A stretch of DNA of 64,000 nucleotides from an uncultured Christensenellaceae bacterium (GCA_910587595.1 CAJULQ010000007.1:1-64000); one strand, 5' to 3'; shown: positions 1 to 7,048, counted from the first letter of the stretch. The notes: generated by a model from the letters alone, not told the origin. Program-made: numbers and translations.

Positions 1-100
1 CCTTTTTGACGGTCTTTTTTGCGGGTGGTTTTTTTGCGGCTTTTTTGGTCGTCTTTTTCGCCGCGTCCGTATTTGCGGCGTTTCGGGGTTGTTTCGGCAT
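1..100 (-). CDS. Lysine/alanine-rich basic protein, N-terminal part (cut by window edge)
   Basis: Reading leftward from an ATG at 98-100, preceded by a GGAGG ribosome site at 108-112, the frame stays open to the window edge. After a short N-terminus it turns into Lys/Ala/Pro repeats (KKTTKKAAKKPPAKK-like), the composition of histone H1-like or nucleoid-binding proteins. Only 33 residues are visible, so function is open; DNA compaction or a low-complexity linker of a longer protein are both possible. It is the last visible gene of the leftward operon of region 1. Confidence 0.55.
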   Translation of the reverse strand, partial: MPKQPRNAANTDAAKKTTKKAAKKPPAKKTVKK

Positions 101-125
101 TTTTTAACCTCCTTTTTTGCCCGTT

Positions 126-335
126 TTATCGTTCGCCCGCGTCAAGCGTGATTTTTGCAATTATCCACAACGGCGAATACGCCAACGCCGCCAAAAACGG
201 GGCGCAACATGCGATCCACGAAAGGGAAGTCGCCGCGCAAAGTTTACAAATAACGAATATCGCCGAAAGCGGTACGCAAAACGCAAAAACGAGTATTCCA
301 ATTATGTAAATCGCGGAAAGTATTTTTTTCAACAT
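126..335 (-). CDS. Small membrane protein, two hydrophobic segments
   Basis: This 69-residue protein starts at the ATG at 333-335, which has a good AGGAGG-type site just upstream, rather than at an upstream in-frame ATG inside the neighbour. It has two hydrophobic stretches (about residues 4-28 and 35-62) separated by a short segment with K, S and W, so it should span the membrane twice. Size and shape would fit a holin or a small phage/plasmid membrane protein, but no family motif is recognised. It overlaps the end of the DUF3850 gene by 7 bases, consistent with translational coupling. Confidence 0.5.
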   Translation of the reverse strand: MLKKILSAIYIIGILVFAFCVPLSAIFVICKLCAATSLSWIACCAPFLAALAYSPLWIIAKITLDAGER

Positions 336-592
336 TTGATTTTGCCTCCTTGCAATTTTTTGATTGACATAATAACCCAACCGTCGGGCAACTGCGGGAA
401 ATCGCTAAAAATGTACGTTATTTTGACCGTAAGCCGCCGCGGCGTATAACCGCTGTCTTTCCACTCGTGGAGGATTAAAACGTCGCCCACGGCATAATTG
501 CGGTCGTTAAATCGGTATTCCCATGTTTTGACGCCTTTTTCGACCGCGTCGAAATATTCGGGTAAAATTTTAACTTCGTGTATTCTCGGCAT
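329..592 (-). CDS. DUF3850 / ASCH-PUA-like small protein
   Basis: 87 residues. The N-terminus reads IHEVKILPEYFDAVEKG followed by KTWEYRFNDRNYAVGD and later KITYIF, the pattern of DUF3850 proteins, an ASCH/PUA-related RNA-binding-like fold common in phages and plasmids. The start at 590-592 has a CCACCTCC complement (GGAGGTGG) just upstream and gives the usual family length. The biological role of the family is not established; binding of modified nucleotides or RNA is inferred from the fold. It sits inside the leftward operon and overlaps the preceding gene by 23 bases. Confidence 0.7.
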   Translation of the reverse strand: MPRIHEVKILPEYFDAVEKGVKTWEYRFNDRNYAVGDVLILHEWKDSGYTPRRLTVKITYIFSDFPQLPDGWVIMSIKKLQGGKIKC

Positions 593-1034
593 GATTGCCA
601 CCTCCCAAAATAAATAATTTTTCCGTACCGTCGGCGTTGCGCCAAACTTCGATAAACCGCGAGGGCGCGGCAAAATGCTTGATTGCGACGATATGACCCG
701 CCGCCGCGAGGTGTTCGCACCACCCCCAAACACACTCGACGTCAAATATTTTTCTTGCGGCGTTTTGCATATCGCAAAATATCAAAACCCGCTCCCGTTC
801 GGGAAAACGCAAGTCGTAATATTTCGCGTCGGAAACGATATATCCGCGACCGTCGTATCCGTTCCGTTTTGCGTCCGAAAGCAAATTGCAAATGCGCAAA
901 TCGCATTTGATTTTTTCGACGACGCTAAAATCGCGGGCGGTCGGCTCGACGTATTGCGTTATGCCGCAAACGTTTATGTAACTTTGCAATATCGGGGCGA
1001 TCGCCGCCGCGGTGGTGGTAGTGGTTTGTTTCAT
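570..1034 (-). CDS. Hypothetical protein, 154 aa
   Basis: The protein is not recognised. It begins with a Thr-rich stretch, has two cysteines in the centre and a WGWCEHLAAAGH segment near residue 103. Start at 1032-1034; the stop lies inside the next gene, an overlap typical of this operon. The composition is mixed alpha/beta without membrane segments. It lies immediately downstream (in transcription order) of the replication protein, so a role in element maintenance is possible but unsupported. Confidence 0.45.
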   Translation of the reverse strand: MKQTTTTTAAAIAPILQSYINVCGITQYVEPTARDFSVVEKIKCDLRICNLLSDAKRNGYDGRGYIVSDAKYYDLRFPERERVLIFCDMQNAARKIFDVECVWGWCEHLAAAGHIVAIKHFAAPSRFIEVWRNADGTEKLFILGGGNHAENTRS

Positions 1035-1040
1035 TTCGAT

Positions 1041-1919
1041 TTATTCCCTCCGTTTTTTGTGCATTTTCACGTATAGGTACGCGCCCGATACGTAATCGCT
1101 TGTTTTGCCGTAAATATCCGTCATGCGGTATCCCTTGTACATTTTCTCGAACGTCGCGCGGGCGTCCGTTTCGCCGCTGTAAAGGCGATTGACCTTGCGA
1201 CGCGTGAATTTGTGATCCGCGATCGTGATTTGCGGCTTTTGCAAATTCTTTGACGCGACATATCGTTTTGCGCCTTTCGGGTCTTTCATGATATACCGCG
1301 ATAAACCCTCGTACGCACTATCGTCGGCGCGCAATCGGCGCGTTTGATTTCGTCCGCCGTTTCGCCACAAATCCTCCATGACGTCGCGGTTCGGAAAATT
1401 TGTAACGATATGGTGGTGTACGCGGATTTTGCCTTTCTTTTCGTCGTTTTCGTATTCGGTAACGTAAACGTATTTGAGGGGCGGGAAGTGGTGGCGTTCC
1501 GCGTAGTATTTCAACCGACGGATAAACTTTTGCATTTCCTTTTGTGCGTCCGCAAGCGATTTCGGGAGTCGGCGGGTTTCGTATGTAAACGTTCCCCAAA
1601 AGTCGGCGTCCGTAAAATTCGCATTGATAAGACGAACGAGGTTTTTTGTTGCGTTTTTGTGGTTTAACCGTTTTTGCGCCTCTCGGCTTGTCTTTTCCCG
1701 CCTTGCCCGCGTTGTTGACGCGTGGGTATCCCAAATCGGATAGATTTCAACTTCGAGAATATCGCCGCTCTTGATTGTTTTCGTACGGTAACGTACGATA
1801 TGCGGATCGCTCAAAGATTGCAAGCGGGCGTCGCGTTCTTCGTCCGTTATTTCGTCCTCGTTGAAAATATCGTCAAAGTCGAAATCGGACGGATTGAGTG
1901 TGTAAAAGCGTTTTGCCAT
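1041..1919 (-). CDS. rep: HUH-type rolling-circle replication (Rep) protein
   Basis: This 292-residue protein has the layout of phage/plasmid rolling-circle Rep endonucleases (G2P/ORF2-like group). Motif I-like FWGTFTY lies near residues 107-113, the metal-binding HUH motif as HHH at 168-170 (RVHHHIVTNF), and a motif III-like segment around Tyr209 (SRYIMKDPKG) followed by the SKNLQKP signature at 223-229. Such proteins nick one strand of the double-strand origin and start rolling-circle replication. The start at 1917-1919 has GGAGGTC directly upstream. The 570-base noncoding stretch upstream carries a large inverted repeat and a candidate antisense RNA, as expected for a Rep-controlled replicon. 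Which tyrosine is catalytic is inference. Confidence 0.82.
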   Translation of the reverse strand: MAKRFYTLNPSDFDFDDIFNEDEITDEERDARLQSLSDPHIVRYRTKTIKSGDILEVEIYPIWDTHASTTRARREKTSREAQKRLNHKNATKNLVRLINANFTDADFWGTFTYETRRLPKSLADAQKEMQKFIRRLKYYAERHHFPPLKYVYVTEYENDEKKGKIRVHHHIVTNFPNRDVMEDLWRNGGRNQTRRLRADDSAYEGLSRYIMKDPKGAKRYVASKNLQKPQITIADHKFTRRKVNRLYSGETDARATFEKMYKGYRMTDIYGKTSDYVSGAYLYVKMHKKRRE

Positions 1920-2100
1920 TGTTGACCTCCGTTTTTGATAGTAGGGAAACAAAGACAAAGGATTGACGCGGGGGTCTTGCCCCCGCACCCCCGCAAGGCT
2001 CAAAGGAATACAACACGGGGCGCGCCCTTGTGATTGCGTTCACTAAATAGCCGAGCGGGGCGGTGGACGTTGCTTTTTCTCTTTGCGTCAATAACGTTTT

Positions 2101-2260
2101 GTGTTTATCCTCGTTCGCCTTGTTTGACCCTATCACACGCGCCAAATATACGAGTCAAACGTTTGCTTACGCAAAAATTTTTCTTGCGAAAAATTCGCGG
2201 CGTTTGACTCTATTTGTCGGTGTGATTTTAACGGGTCAAGGCGACGAGGAATAAAACACA
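2101..2260. repeat. Large imperfect inverted repeat, candidate replication origin
   Basis: Left arm 2101-2161 and right arm 2201-2260 pair over about 60 bases with small gaps. Blocks include GTGTTTA/TAAAACAC, TCCTCGT/ACGAGGA, CGCCTTG/CAAGGCG, TGACCC/GGGTCA, TCACAC/GTGTGA and GAGTCAAACG/CGTTTGACTC. The roughly 40-base centre is AT-rich with GCAAAAATTTTT-type dyads. Its position 180 bases upstream of rep suits a double- or single-strand origin. Confidence 0.5.
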
Positions 2261-2346
2261 AAACTAAATATCCGCTCGTATTCTCGTTGAAATGATAATA
2301 CTTCATTACGAGGACGCCAAAAGCACCGTGCGACCGTTGCAAAGTG

Positions 2347-2375
2347 TTGACAATGCACCTCCGACATGGTATAAT
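2347..2375 (+). promoter_or_regulatory. Consensus sigma-70 type promoter opposing the operon
   Basis: TTGACA (2347-2352), exactly 17 bases, TATAAT (2370-2375). Both hexamers are perfect. It points rightward, against the leftward rep operon, and is followed within 80 bases by a hairpin and T-rich tract. Confidence 0.75.
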
Positions 2376-2381
2376 AATATC

Positions 2382-2456
2382 GGTTTGGGTTGACTGCATT
2401 TTGCGTCAAACTTTGCGGGCGGTTGGAAGTGCCAATTTCGACCGCCCGATCCTTTG
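2382..2456 (+). ncRNA. Candidate short antisense/counter-transcribed RNA
   Basis: From the predicted start near 2382 the transcript would contain a small hairpin (TTGAC 2390-2394 with GTCAA 2405-2409) and a strong one (CGGGCGGT 2416-2423 with ACCGCCCG 2441-2448) followed by a T-rich tail. No ORF with a ribosome site is present. It is opposite to any transcript reading leftward into rep, the arrangement of counter-transcribed RNAs that limit Rep synthesis in rolling-circle plasmids. Expression is inferred only. Confidence 0.5.
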
Positions 2457-2488
2457 TCTTTAATAGTGTTGTCGCCGTTCGGCGACGA

Positions 2489-3001
2489 TCAATCGGCTTT
2501 GCCGTCCGACGTTCCCGCGTCGGCGGCTTTTTCTTTTGCCGTGATTGTGGATAACCTTTTATCGAGTGCCGCCACCGCATGACGCACACAATCCGATACG
2601 CTTAAATATCCCAATTTCCGCAACGCGTCGGGCGAGAATACACGCTCGGCGACGTCGCGCGGGATTTCCACGGTAAGATTGTAAAAATCGTTTTTTGCGC
2701 GGCGATCGCGCGACCGTTGCGTATCCGTCGGCACGGCTCGTCCGCCGCCCGTGGCGGGCGTTTCCGCCGCCGTGGCGGATTGCGGCGCGAGTGTTATTTC
2801 GCGCGGGTCGTAAATATCGAGCGGGGCGCACGATAGCGTTTTGCAAATAGCGTTGAGGACGGGCGGCGTCGGTAAACATACGTCATTGACGAATTTACTC
2901 ATTAAAGCGGTATCGACGCGTGGATCAACCCGACGGACGCTTTCGGCGACGTCCTTTTGCATGACGCCGCGTTTCAACATGAGTCCTTTGTATTTCGACA
3001 T
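2489..3001 (-). CDS. XRE-like helix-turn-helix protein with C-terminal RHH-like part
   Basis: 170 residues. Residues 1-55 (MLKRGVMQKDVAESVRR, MSKFVNDVCLPTPPVLNAICKTL) read like a Cro/XRE-type helix-turn-helix. The middle is Ala/Thr/Pro-rich and likely a linker. The C-terminal 70 residues (YNLTVEIPRDVAERV, LSVSDCVRHAVAALDKRL) resemble a ribbon-helix-helix. The start at 2999-3001 overlaps the stop of the HAD gene (TAATG) and follows GGGAGG. It is probably a DNA-binding regulator of the element; the target may be the noncoding region directly downstream, which holds the origin-like repeat. Confidence 0.6.
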   Translation of the reverse strand: MSKYKGLMLKRGVMQKDVAESVRRVDPRVDTALMSKFVNDVCLPTPPVLNAICKTLSCAPLDIYDPREITLAPQSATAAETPATGGGRAVPTDTQRSRDRRAKNDFYNLTVEIPRDVAERVFSPDALRKLGYLSVSDCVRHAVAALDKRLSTITAKEKAADAGTSDGKAD

Positions 3002-3555
3002 TATGCACCTCCCGCCGCCGTATCGTTCGGCTTTCCGTTTTCCGCCGCGCATGCCTCCGCAATCCGCAAGGCGTGATATTGACGTAACGTAAAGAATACG
3101 TCGCAATCGTGGCATTTGCCCGCCGCCCGATATTCGGGGCAAAGACATTTCGTTTGGCATAATTCGAGGCGCGTTATTTCGTCGGCGACGTCGAAAATTC
3201 CGATATTCTCGTCAAATTCGCCGATCCCATAAATTCGGCGCGGGTTGACGGCGTTTGTATCGACGTATATATCCGCGTAAATCTTGCGGGTGTCGCCGCC
3301 GTAACGTTCGACGTTTTCGGGTACGTTTTGGTTTATGTAGTCAAACACGATCCCGCGATCGTTGCACCATTTGACCGCCTCGTCCAAAAGTGCGCCGTTT
3401 CGGCACGTGTGCAAAACGAGGATTGCGCCGTCTTTTGCGAGTTCCTTTATATAATGTATAGAATAGGGGAGCGGATCGCCGATCGCGGGGTATGCGTCTT
3501 TGCATAACGTACCGTCAAAATCGACGGCAACGATTTTCTTGTATGGATTTTTCAT
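3001..3555 (-). CDS. HAD-superfamily hydrolase-like protein
   Basis: 184 residues beginning VAVDFDGTLCKDAYP, the HAD motif I with the nucleophile and acid/base aspartates (DFDGT). The next block (ILVLHTCRNGALLDEAVKWCNDRGI) matches motif II and the small-fragment region, and YADIYVDTNAVNPRRI may supply the motif IV acid. Short members like this occur in many phages and resemble capless phosphatases acting on nucleotides or polynucleotide 3' ends. The C-terminal 50 residues carry clustered cysteines (CQTKCLCPEYRAAGKCHDC), a probable zinc-binding extension unusual for the family. The substrate is unknown. Confidence 0.7.
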   Translation of the reverse strand: MKNPYKKIVAVDFDGTLCKDAYPAIGDPLPYSIHYIKELAKDGAILVLHTCRNGALLDEAVKWCNDRGIVFDYINQNVPENVERYGGDTRKIYADIYVDTNAVNPRRIYGIGEFDENIGIFDVADEITRLELCQTKCLCPEYRAAGKCHDCDVFFTLRQYHALRIAEACAAENGKPNDTAAGGA

Positions 3556-3755
3556 TTCGCCGCCTCCGTGGTTTGAATTTCGCCGACGGTGTAACCGTAT
3601 TTTTTACAAAGTTTTTGCAAGCGGCGGAAAAAACGTTTTGTCTTTTTAATATCCGCCCGCATGCTCAATCGGATTTGCCCGCCGCCCGTCGGTATGGTGG
3701 TTTGTTCGACGGGGATTGTAAAAGCGACATTGACGCGATTTTTTATACTTGCCAT
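3552..3755 (-). CDS. Hypothetical protein, 67 aa, basic
   Basis: A short basic protein (RADIKKTKRFFRRLQKLCKKYGY) with a good GGAGGC site before its start at 3753-3755. No family is recognised. It overlaps the HAD gene by 4 bases (ATGA-type coupling). The Lys/Arg-rich helix suggests nucleic acid binding, which is inference only. Confidence 0.4.
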   Translation of the reverse strand: MASIKNRVNVAFTIPVEQTTIPTGGGQIRLSMRADIKKTKRFFRRLQKLCKKYGYTVGEIQTTEAAK

Positions 3756-3756
3756 A

Positions 3757-3948
3757 TCACGCCTCCGTTTTTTTATCGGTCGGGATTTCGTTTAATTCGT
3801 GGGTGGGCGGTGTGATCCTTACTTTGATTGTTGCGGTTGCTGTAATCCCGCACGCGCTGCCCTCGGCGATTTCGACTTCGACTTGCGCGAGGTCGATTTT
3901 ATTTATCGCGTTTACAAATTCCGATATTTCTTTTAATTCGCGCGCCAT
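3757..3948 (-). CDS. Hypothetical protein, 63 aa
   Basis: A small acidic protein with an N-terminal amphipathic helix (ELKEISEFVNAINKIDLAQ) and a beta-like second half. The start at 3946-3948 is preceded by GGAGGTG. It is not recognised; it is kept because of the ribosome site and its exact fit between two genes of the operon. Confidence 0.4.
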   Translation of the reverse strand: MARELKEISEFVNAINKIDLAQVEVEIAEGSACGITATATIKVRITPPTHELNEIPTDKKTEA

Positions 3949-3949
3949 G

Positions 3950-4570
3950 TTACACCTCCAATTTTGCGCCGTCCGAATAGGTAAAGGCGATCGAAAGCGC
4001 GGATTTGTTACCGACGGAAAATTTGACGGTAAACCGTCCGACTTTGATTGTTGCGCCCGCGATTTTTGCGTCGAGGACGTTTGTACCGACGTTTAATAAA
4101 AAGTCGTACAAATCGCCCGCGAGTTCCATACCGCGCCCCGTGGTGTAATCGGAAAAATCACAAAGGCGTTGACGCAATTTTTTGATATTTTCTTCGCGTT
4201 CCTTTTTGCGATCAACCTCGCTTTGATACTGCCGCGCGTCGAAACAATCGCATTTGAGGGTTGCCGCCTCGTCCGCGTCCGCGTCGGTTTTATACGGCGC
4301 GACGGGGATTGTTTGTTTGCCGCAAAAACGGCAAGTCGGATAATGAATAGCGGGGGCGACGTCGTCGGTTTCGTCGTCATGTGCCGCCGCCGCGTCAGTC
4401 GTACTGACAATTTCGCCCGTGTCGGGATCAATGGTCGCCGCGTCCGTTGCGGGCGTTTCCGCCGCATTTGCGACGGTCTTTTGCGCGTGTTCGATTTCGT
4501 GTTCTTGCGCGTCCGCCGTCGTTACGACGTCGTAATCGGGCTGATACCCGTTGAGTGGATTGTTTTTCAT
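3950..4570 (-). CDS. Hypothetical phage-like protein with zinc-ribbon half-sites
   Basis: 206 residues. An acidic, Ala/Thr/Asp-rich N-terminal half (to about residue 75) precedes a cysteine motif (CRFCGKQ then LKCDCFD), a coiled stretch (QSEVDRKKEREENIKKLRQRLCDF) and a beta-rich C-terminus. The layout resembles uncharacterised phage proteins in which a Cys4 knuckle precedes a coiled coil. Start at 4568-4570 with GGAGGC upstream. The function is unknown. Confidence 0.45.
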   Translation of the reverse strand: MKNNPLNGYQPDYDVVTTADAQEHEIEHAQKTVANAAETPATDAATIDPDTGEIVSTTDAAAAHDDETDDVAPAIHYPTCRFCGKQTIPVAPYKTDADADEAATLKCDCFDARQYQSEVDRKKEREENIKKLRQRLCDFSDYTTGRGMELAGDLYDFLLNVGTNVLDAKIAGATIKVGRFTVKFSVGNKSALSIAFTYSDGAKLEV

Positions 4571-4573
4571 GGT

Positions 4574-4705
4574 TTATTTGCCTCCGTTTATTTTTTGTTG
4601 TTGTTTCGTGCAATTTCCTTTACATTTGTTGACGGGTACTCGGCACGTCAAGCAATAATCGGGTTGCGGTTTTGCCGCGGGTTTCGGTTTCTTTTTACGC
4701 GCCAT
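4574..4705 (-). CDS. 43-aa Cys-rich basic peptide
   Basis: A short ORF from the ATG at 4703-4705 with a GGAGGCGGCGG-type site upstream. It has a basic Lys/Pro N-terminus (MARKKKPKPAAKPQP) followed by CLTCRVPVNKCKGNC, two CxxC-like pairs that could bind one zinc. Codon use and spacing match the operon and it fills an otherwise empty 150-base gap. Confidence 0.5.
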   Translation of the reverse strand: MARKKKPKPAAKPQPDYCLTCRVPVNKCKGNCTKQQQKINGGK

Positions 4706-4719
4706 ATCCGCCGCCTCCG

Positions 4720-5316
4720 TTAATTTGATTTTGGATCGTGTTTCGTCGCAAATTCGACGGTGTGGTTTGTTCCGTACTCCGCGTTGTATGCGTTCAATCG
4801 CTCGATTTCGCGGGCGGTCATTTGCTCGGCAACCTTGACGGCGAGGGCGTAATCGTCATATATTCCGTCGTTCGGTTGCAAATCGTCGGTGTACGGGTGG
4901 TTGTATTTACTGCACAATTCCCACGGGGCGAAATTTGTGTGTCCGCCGTTGTCGCTGTAAATGTAGTGTCCGCCGCCTATTTTTCGATAAAGGCGGAATT
5001 TTACGCGGTGGGAGTTCGAGGGTTTCCAATCGAGCGTATCGACTTCGTCCTCGATTGCATATACGCGGTAACGGCGGACGGCGAACGAGTCAATTTCGAT
5101 CGTTTCTTTTTGATAGTTGCACACGGGGCATTTGAAAGTAACTCCGTTGATCGTCAATTCGTGTGCGCCGCCGCATACCTTACAAGGCTCTCGGAAAGTT
5201 TGACTCTTGGCGCGTTCTATAAAATAAAACACGTCGCCGATCCGCACGGGGCGCGGGGTTTCAAAACGTACCTCGACCGCGTGCGATTGTTTGGTTTGGT
5301 TGTTGCTGTCGTGCAT
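4720..5316 (-). CDS. Hypothetical zinc-ribbon protein, 198 aa
   Basis: The start is placed at 5314-5316, where GGAGGTGC lies just upstream; the longer frame reading into the methyltransferase gene is rejected. Residues 38-65 contain a four-cysteine ribbon (CKVCGGAH ... FKCPVCNYQ). The remainder is beta-rich with many aromatic residues and a C-terminal amphipathic helix. No named family is recognised. Similar ribbon-bearing proteins are common phage accessory proteins. Confidence 0.5.
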   Translation of the reverse strand: MHDSNNQTKQSHAVEVRFETPRPVRIGDVFYFIERAKSQTFREPCKVCGGAHELTINGVTFKCPVCNYQKETIEIDSFAVRRYRVYAIEDEVDTLDWKPSNSHRVKFRLYRKIGGGHYIYSDNGGHTNFAPWELCSKYNHPYTDDLQPNDGIYDDYALAVKVAEQMTAREIERLNAYNAEYGTNHTVEFATKHDPKSN

Positions 5317-5327
5317 TTTGCACCTCC

Positions 5328-6044
5328 TTAAATTAAATCGAATATTGATATTTGCGACCGTACCGTATCGAGCCATTGTGTACCCGTCGCGTATTCGTCG
5401 GGGTCGATCTCGAATAAGATATAATCGCGTTGCAACCGATACGCCGCAACCGCCGTCGCGCAACTGCCGCCGAACGGGTCGAGTATCAAGTCGCCCTCGC
5501 GGGTATGTTGCCGAATTATGCGCGATAGTAGGTCGGTCGGCTTTTGGTTTTGGTGTATCCGCTCTTTTTCGGATAGGCGGTTGAATTTCCATATATCGCC
5601 GTATCGCGGCATGCCGTCCATAAACGGGGCGCGACCTTTGTTTGCGTATATGATAAACTCGTAATTTTTCCCGTATTGTGCGCCGAGGTCGCCCATTGTC
5701 GGCGCGCCTTTATCCCACACGATAATATTTTTTACGGTAAAGTATTTCTCGATTTCCGCTTTGAAAAAATCGACTTTATCACTACCGCAAAACATATAAA
5801 GAGGGGAGTTGTCTTTCAAAACGTCGTACAAAAGCGGGATAACGTCGATTATGAGTTGCGGGTTGTCGTCGTTTTGAATAGGCTTGCAAAATTTATGTGA
5901 TTTGTCCGCTCGGTTGTTCGTCTTGTAGTTAATAAGATACGGCGGGTCGGTTATGACGCAATCAACGTGTACCCCCCCCCGTAACATATCGCGTAAACCG
6001 TCGAGGCAATCCACGTTGTAAACGTGGTTTCTTTCGATCGTCAT
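5328..6044 (-). CDS. DNA methyltransferase, DPPY (beta-class, N4/N6)
   Basis: 238 residues. Catalytic motif IV DPPY lies at 33-36 (CVITDPPYLINY) and the SAM-binding motif DPFGGSCATAVAA is C-terminal, the beta-class order. Such enzymes methylate adenine N6 or cytosine N4 in DNA; this one has no visible endonuclease partner and is probably an orphan phage or plasmid methylase. The start at 6042-6044 overlaps the upstream stop as ATGA. Codons 22-25 are built on a run of nine G (plus-strand C at 5972-5980) that is in frame here; change in run length would truncate the protein before DPPY. Confidence 0.85.
   Translation of the reverse strand: MTIERNHVYNVDCLDGLRDMLRGGVHVDCVITDPPYLINYKTNNRADKSHKFCKPIQNDDNPQLIIDVIPLLYDVLKDNSPLYMFCGSDKVDFFKAEIEKYFTVKNIIVWDKGAPTMGDLGAQYGKNYEFIIYANKGRAPFMDGMPRYGDIWKFNRLSEKERIHQNQKPTDLLSRIIRQHTREGDLILDPFGGSCATAVAAYRLQRDYILFEIDPDEYATGTQWLDTVRSQISIFDLI
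5972..5980. repeat. Homopolymer C9 (G9 in coding sense) inside methyltransferase
   Basis: Nine C on the plus strand. In the minus-strand gene it encodes part of an Arg-Gly-Gly stretch and is in frame. Tracts of this length are prone to slippage. Confidence 0.9.
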
Positions 6045-6328
6045 TTGTCGCCTCGTTTGCATTTTGCGATTGCGGTTTTATCCGTACCGATAGCGGGATC
6101 GACGCCGATTATTGTTATCTTTTCGTTTTCGGGCAAAAGGGGTATTTCGTCGATACGCTCGATAAATATTGCCGCGTCGCCCGCCTTGACGGGGTATTTT
6201 CCGTTTATATCCGCGGGTGTAAAGTTCTTTGCGTGGGTAATATCGCTCGTGTGTTTGCAATCAGGGTCGCACGGCGCGCACTTTTTCCGATCGCAAACGT
6301 AATATATTTTTCCCGCTTGTTTATCCAT
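6041..6328 (-). CDS. Hypothetical 95-aa protein with Cys cluster
   Basis: It starts at 6326-6328 (MDKQAGKIYYVCDRKKCAPCDPDC), preceded by GGGAGG at the usual distance and overlapping the upstream stop as TAATG. It has a C-x4-C-x2-C-x3-C cluster then a beta-rich half (ITIIGVDPAIG). No family is recognised. In the sequence as given it is a separate gene, but the reading frame is open upstream into the conserved tail of the Dam-like methylase, so a poly-G length change there would fuse the two proteins. Confidence 0.5.
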   Translation of the reverse strand: MDKQAGKIYYVCDRKKCAPCDPDCKHTSDITHAKNFTPADINGKYPVKAGDAAIFIERIDEIPLLPENEKITIIGVDPAIGTDKTAIAKCKRGDK

Positions 6329-6777
6329 TATCGCGCCTCCCGTATCCGACGGACGCATAACGACAACCATTGACGGAAAGGGCGCGGCGGATTTGCTTTC
6401 GTTGAAGTGCAACCGTCCGCGGATAAACCGTACCGCATGTTTTTTGTATATGTAATCGTGAAAATACGCCGTATCCGTGCGGGCGGGAATAAGCATGACA
6501 ACCGTTGTACCCCCCCCCCCGCGACGACTTCCGCATGCGCTTTCGCAACCCATTTCGCAAGGTCGCGTCCGTACGGCGGATTGCAAAAGACGGTTTCGCC
6601 GCGCCAACTTTGCGCGAGTCCGTCGATTTCCTTTGTAAAATAGCGGGCGCATTTTGCATTTTGCGGTGTGGCGCACGGGTCGAGCGTAAACGTAAATTCT
6701 TTGTTTAATTCGTCGAAAAACGCTTGCGGCGTCGCCCACTCGTTCGTATTGCTTGTAAACATAGCCGAGTTAATCAT
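6328..6777 (-). pseudogene. Phage Dam-like N6-adenine methyltransferase, frame broken at a poly-G tract
   Basis: The N-terminal 86 residues match phage N-6-adenine methyltransferases: NEWATPQAFFDELNKEF, LDPCA, and the catalytic NPPY at 66-69 (FCNPPYG). At codons 86-89 there is a run of eleven G (plus-strand C, 6510-6520). The conserved continuation (TVVMLIPARTDTAYFHDY ... FPSMVVVM) is present but in another frame. With nine or twelve G the two parts would join; with eleven the frame runs through unrelated residues to a stop at 6328. This may be a phase-variable gene, a dead gene, or a sequencing error in a homopolymer. Confidence 0.75.
6510..6520. repeat. Homopolymer C11 (G11 in coding sense) at the methyltransferase frameshift
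   Basis: Eleven C on the plus strand, exactly at the point where the reading frame of the Dam-like methylase leaves its conserved continuation. Confidence 0.9.
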
Positions 6778-7048
6778 TGTCGCGCCTCCTATGTTGCGCC
6801 GCATGCGGGCAAGTCGCCCAATGCGGGATATAACCTTTCCCGTCGATAACGGGGGAAAGCAAGCCGCCGCCCGTTCGGTCAATTATGGTTGCTTTGAGGA
6901 CGCGTCCGTCCTCGGTAACGACCGTCGATTTGCCTTTGTAATTTTCTTGATATTCGACTGCCGCCGCGTCGCACGGCATATTTTTTCCGTTTTGCGTTTT
7001 TATCCACACGATAGGCGCGCCGCAACTTTTACAATTTACGATCCGCAT
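6770..7048 (-). CDS. Zinc-ribbon phage-like protein, 92 aa
   Basis: It begins MRIVNCKSCGAPIVWIKTQNGKNMPCDAA, a widespread phage/plasmid ribbon in which CxxC and a later CD pair probably bind zinc, and ends with HWATCPHAAQHRR, which may complete the site. Start at 7046-7048. It overlaps the methyltransferase start by 8 bases. The function is unknown; members accompany replication and recombination genes. Confidence 0.6.
   Translation of the reverse strand: MRIVNCKSCGAPIVWIKTQNGKNMPCDAAAVEYQENYKGKSTVVTEDGRVLKATIIDRTGGGLLSPVIDGKGYIPHWATCPHAAQHRRRDND

Noticed and set aside
4169..4723. Plus-strand ORF of 184 aa in region 1
   Set aside because: Shadow of the minus-strand operon; composition is Val/Arg/Phe-rich and there is no start signal.
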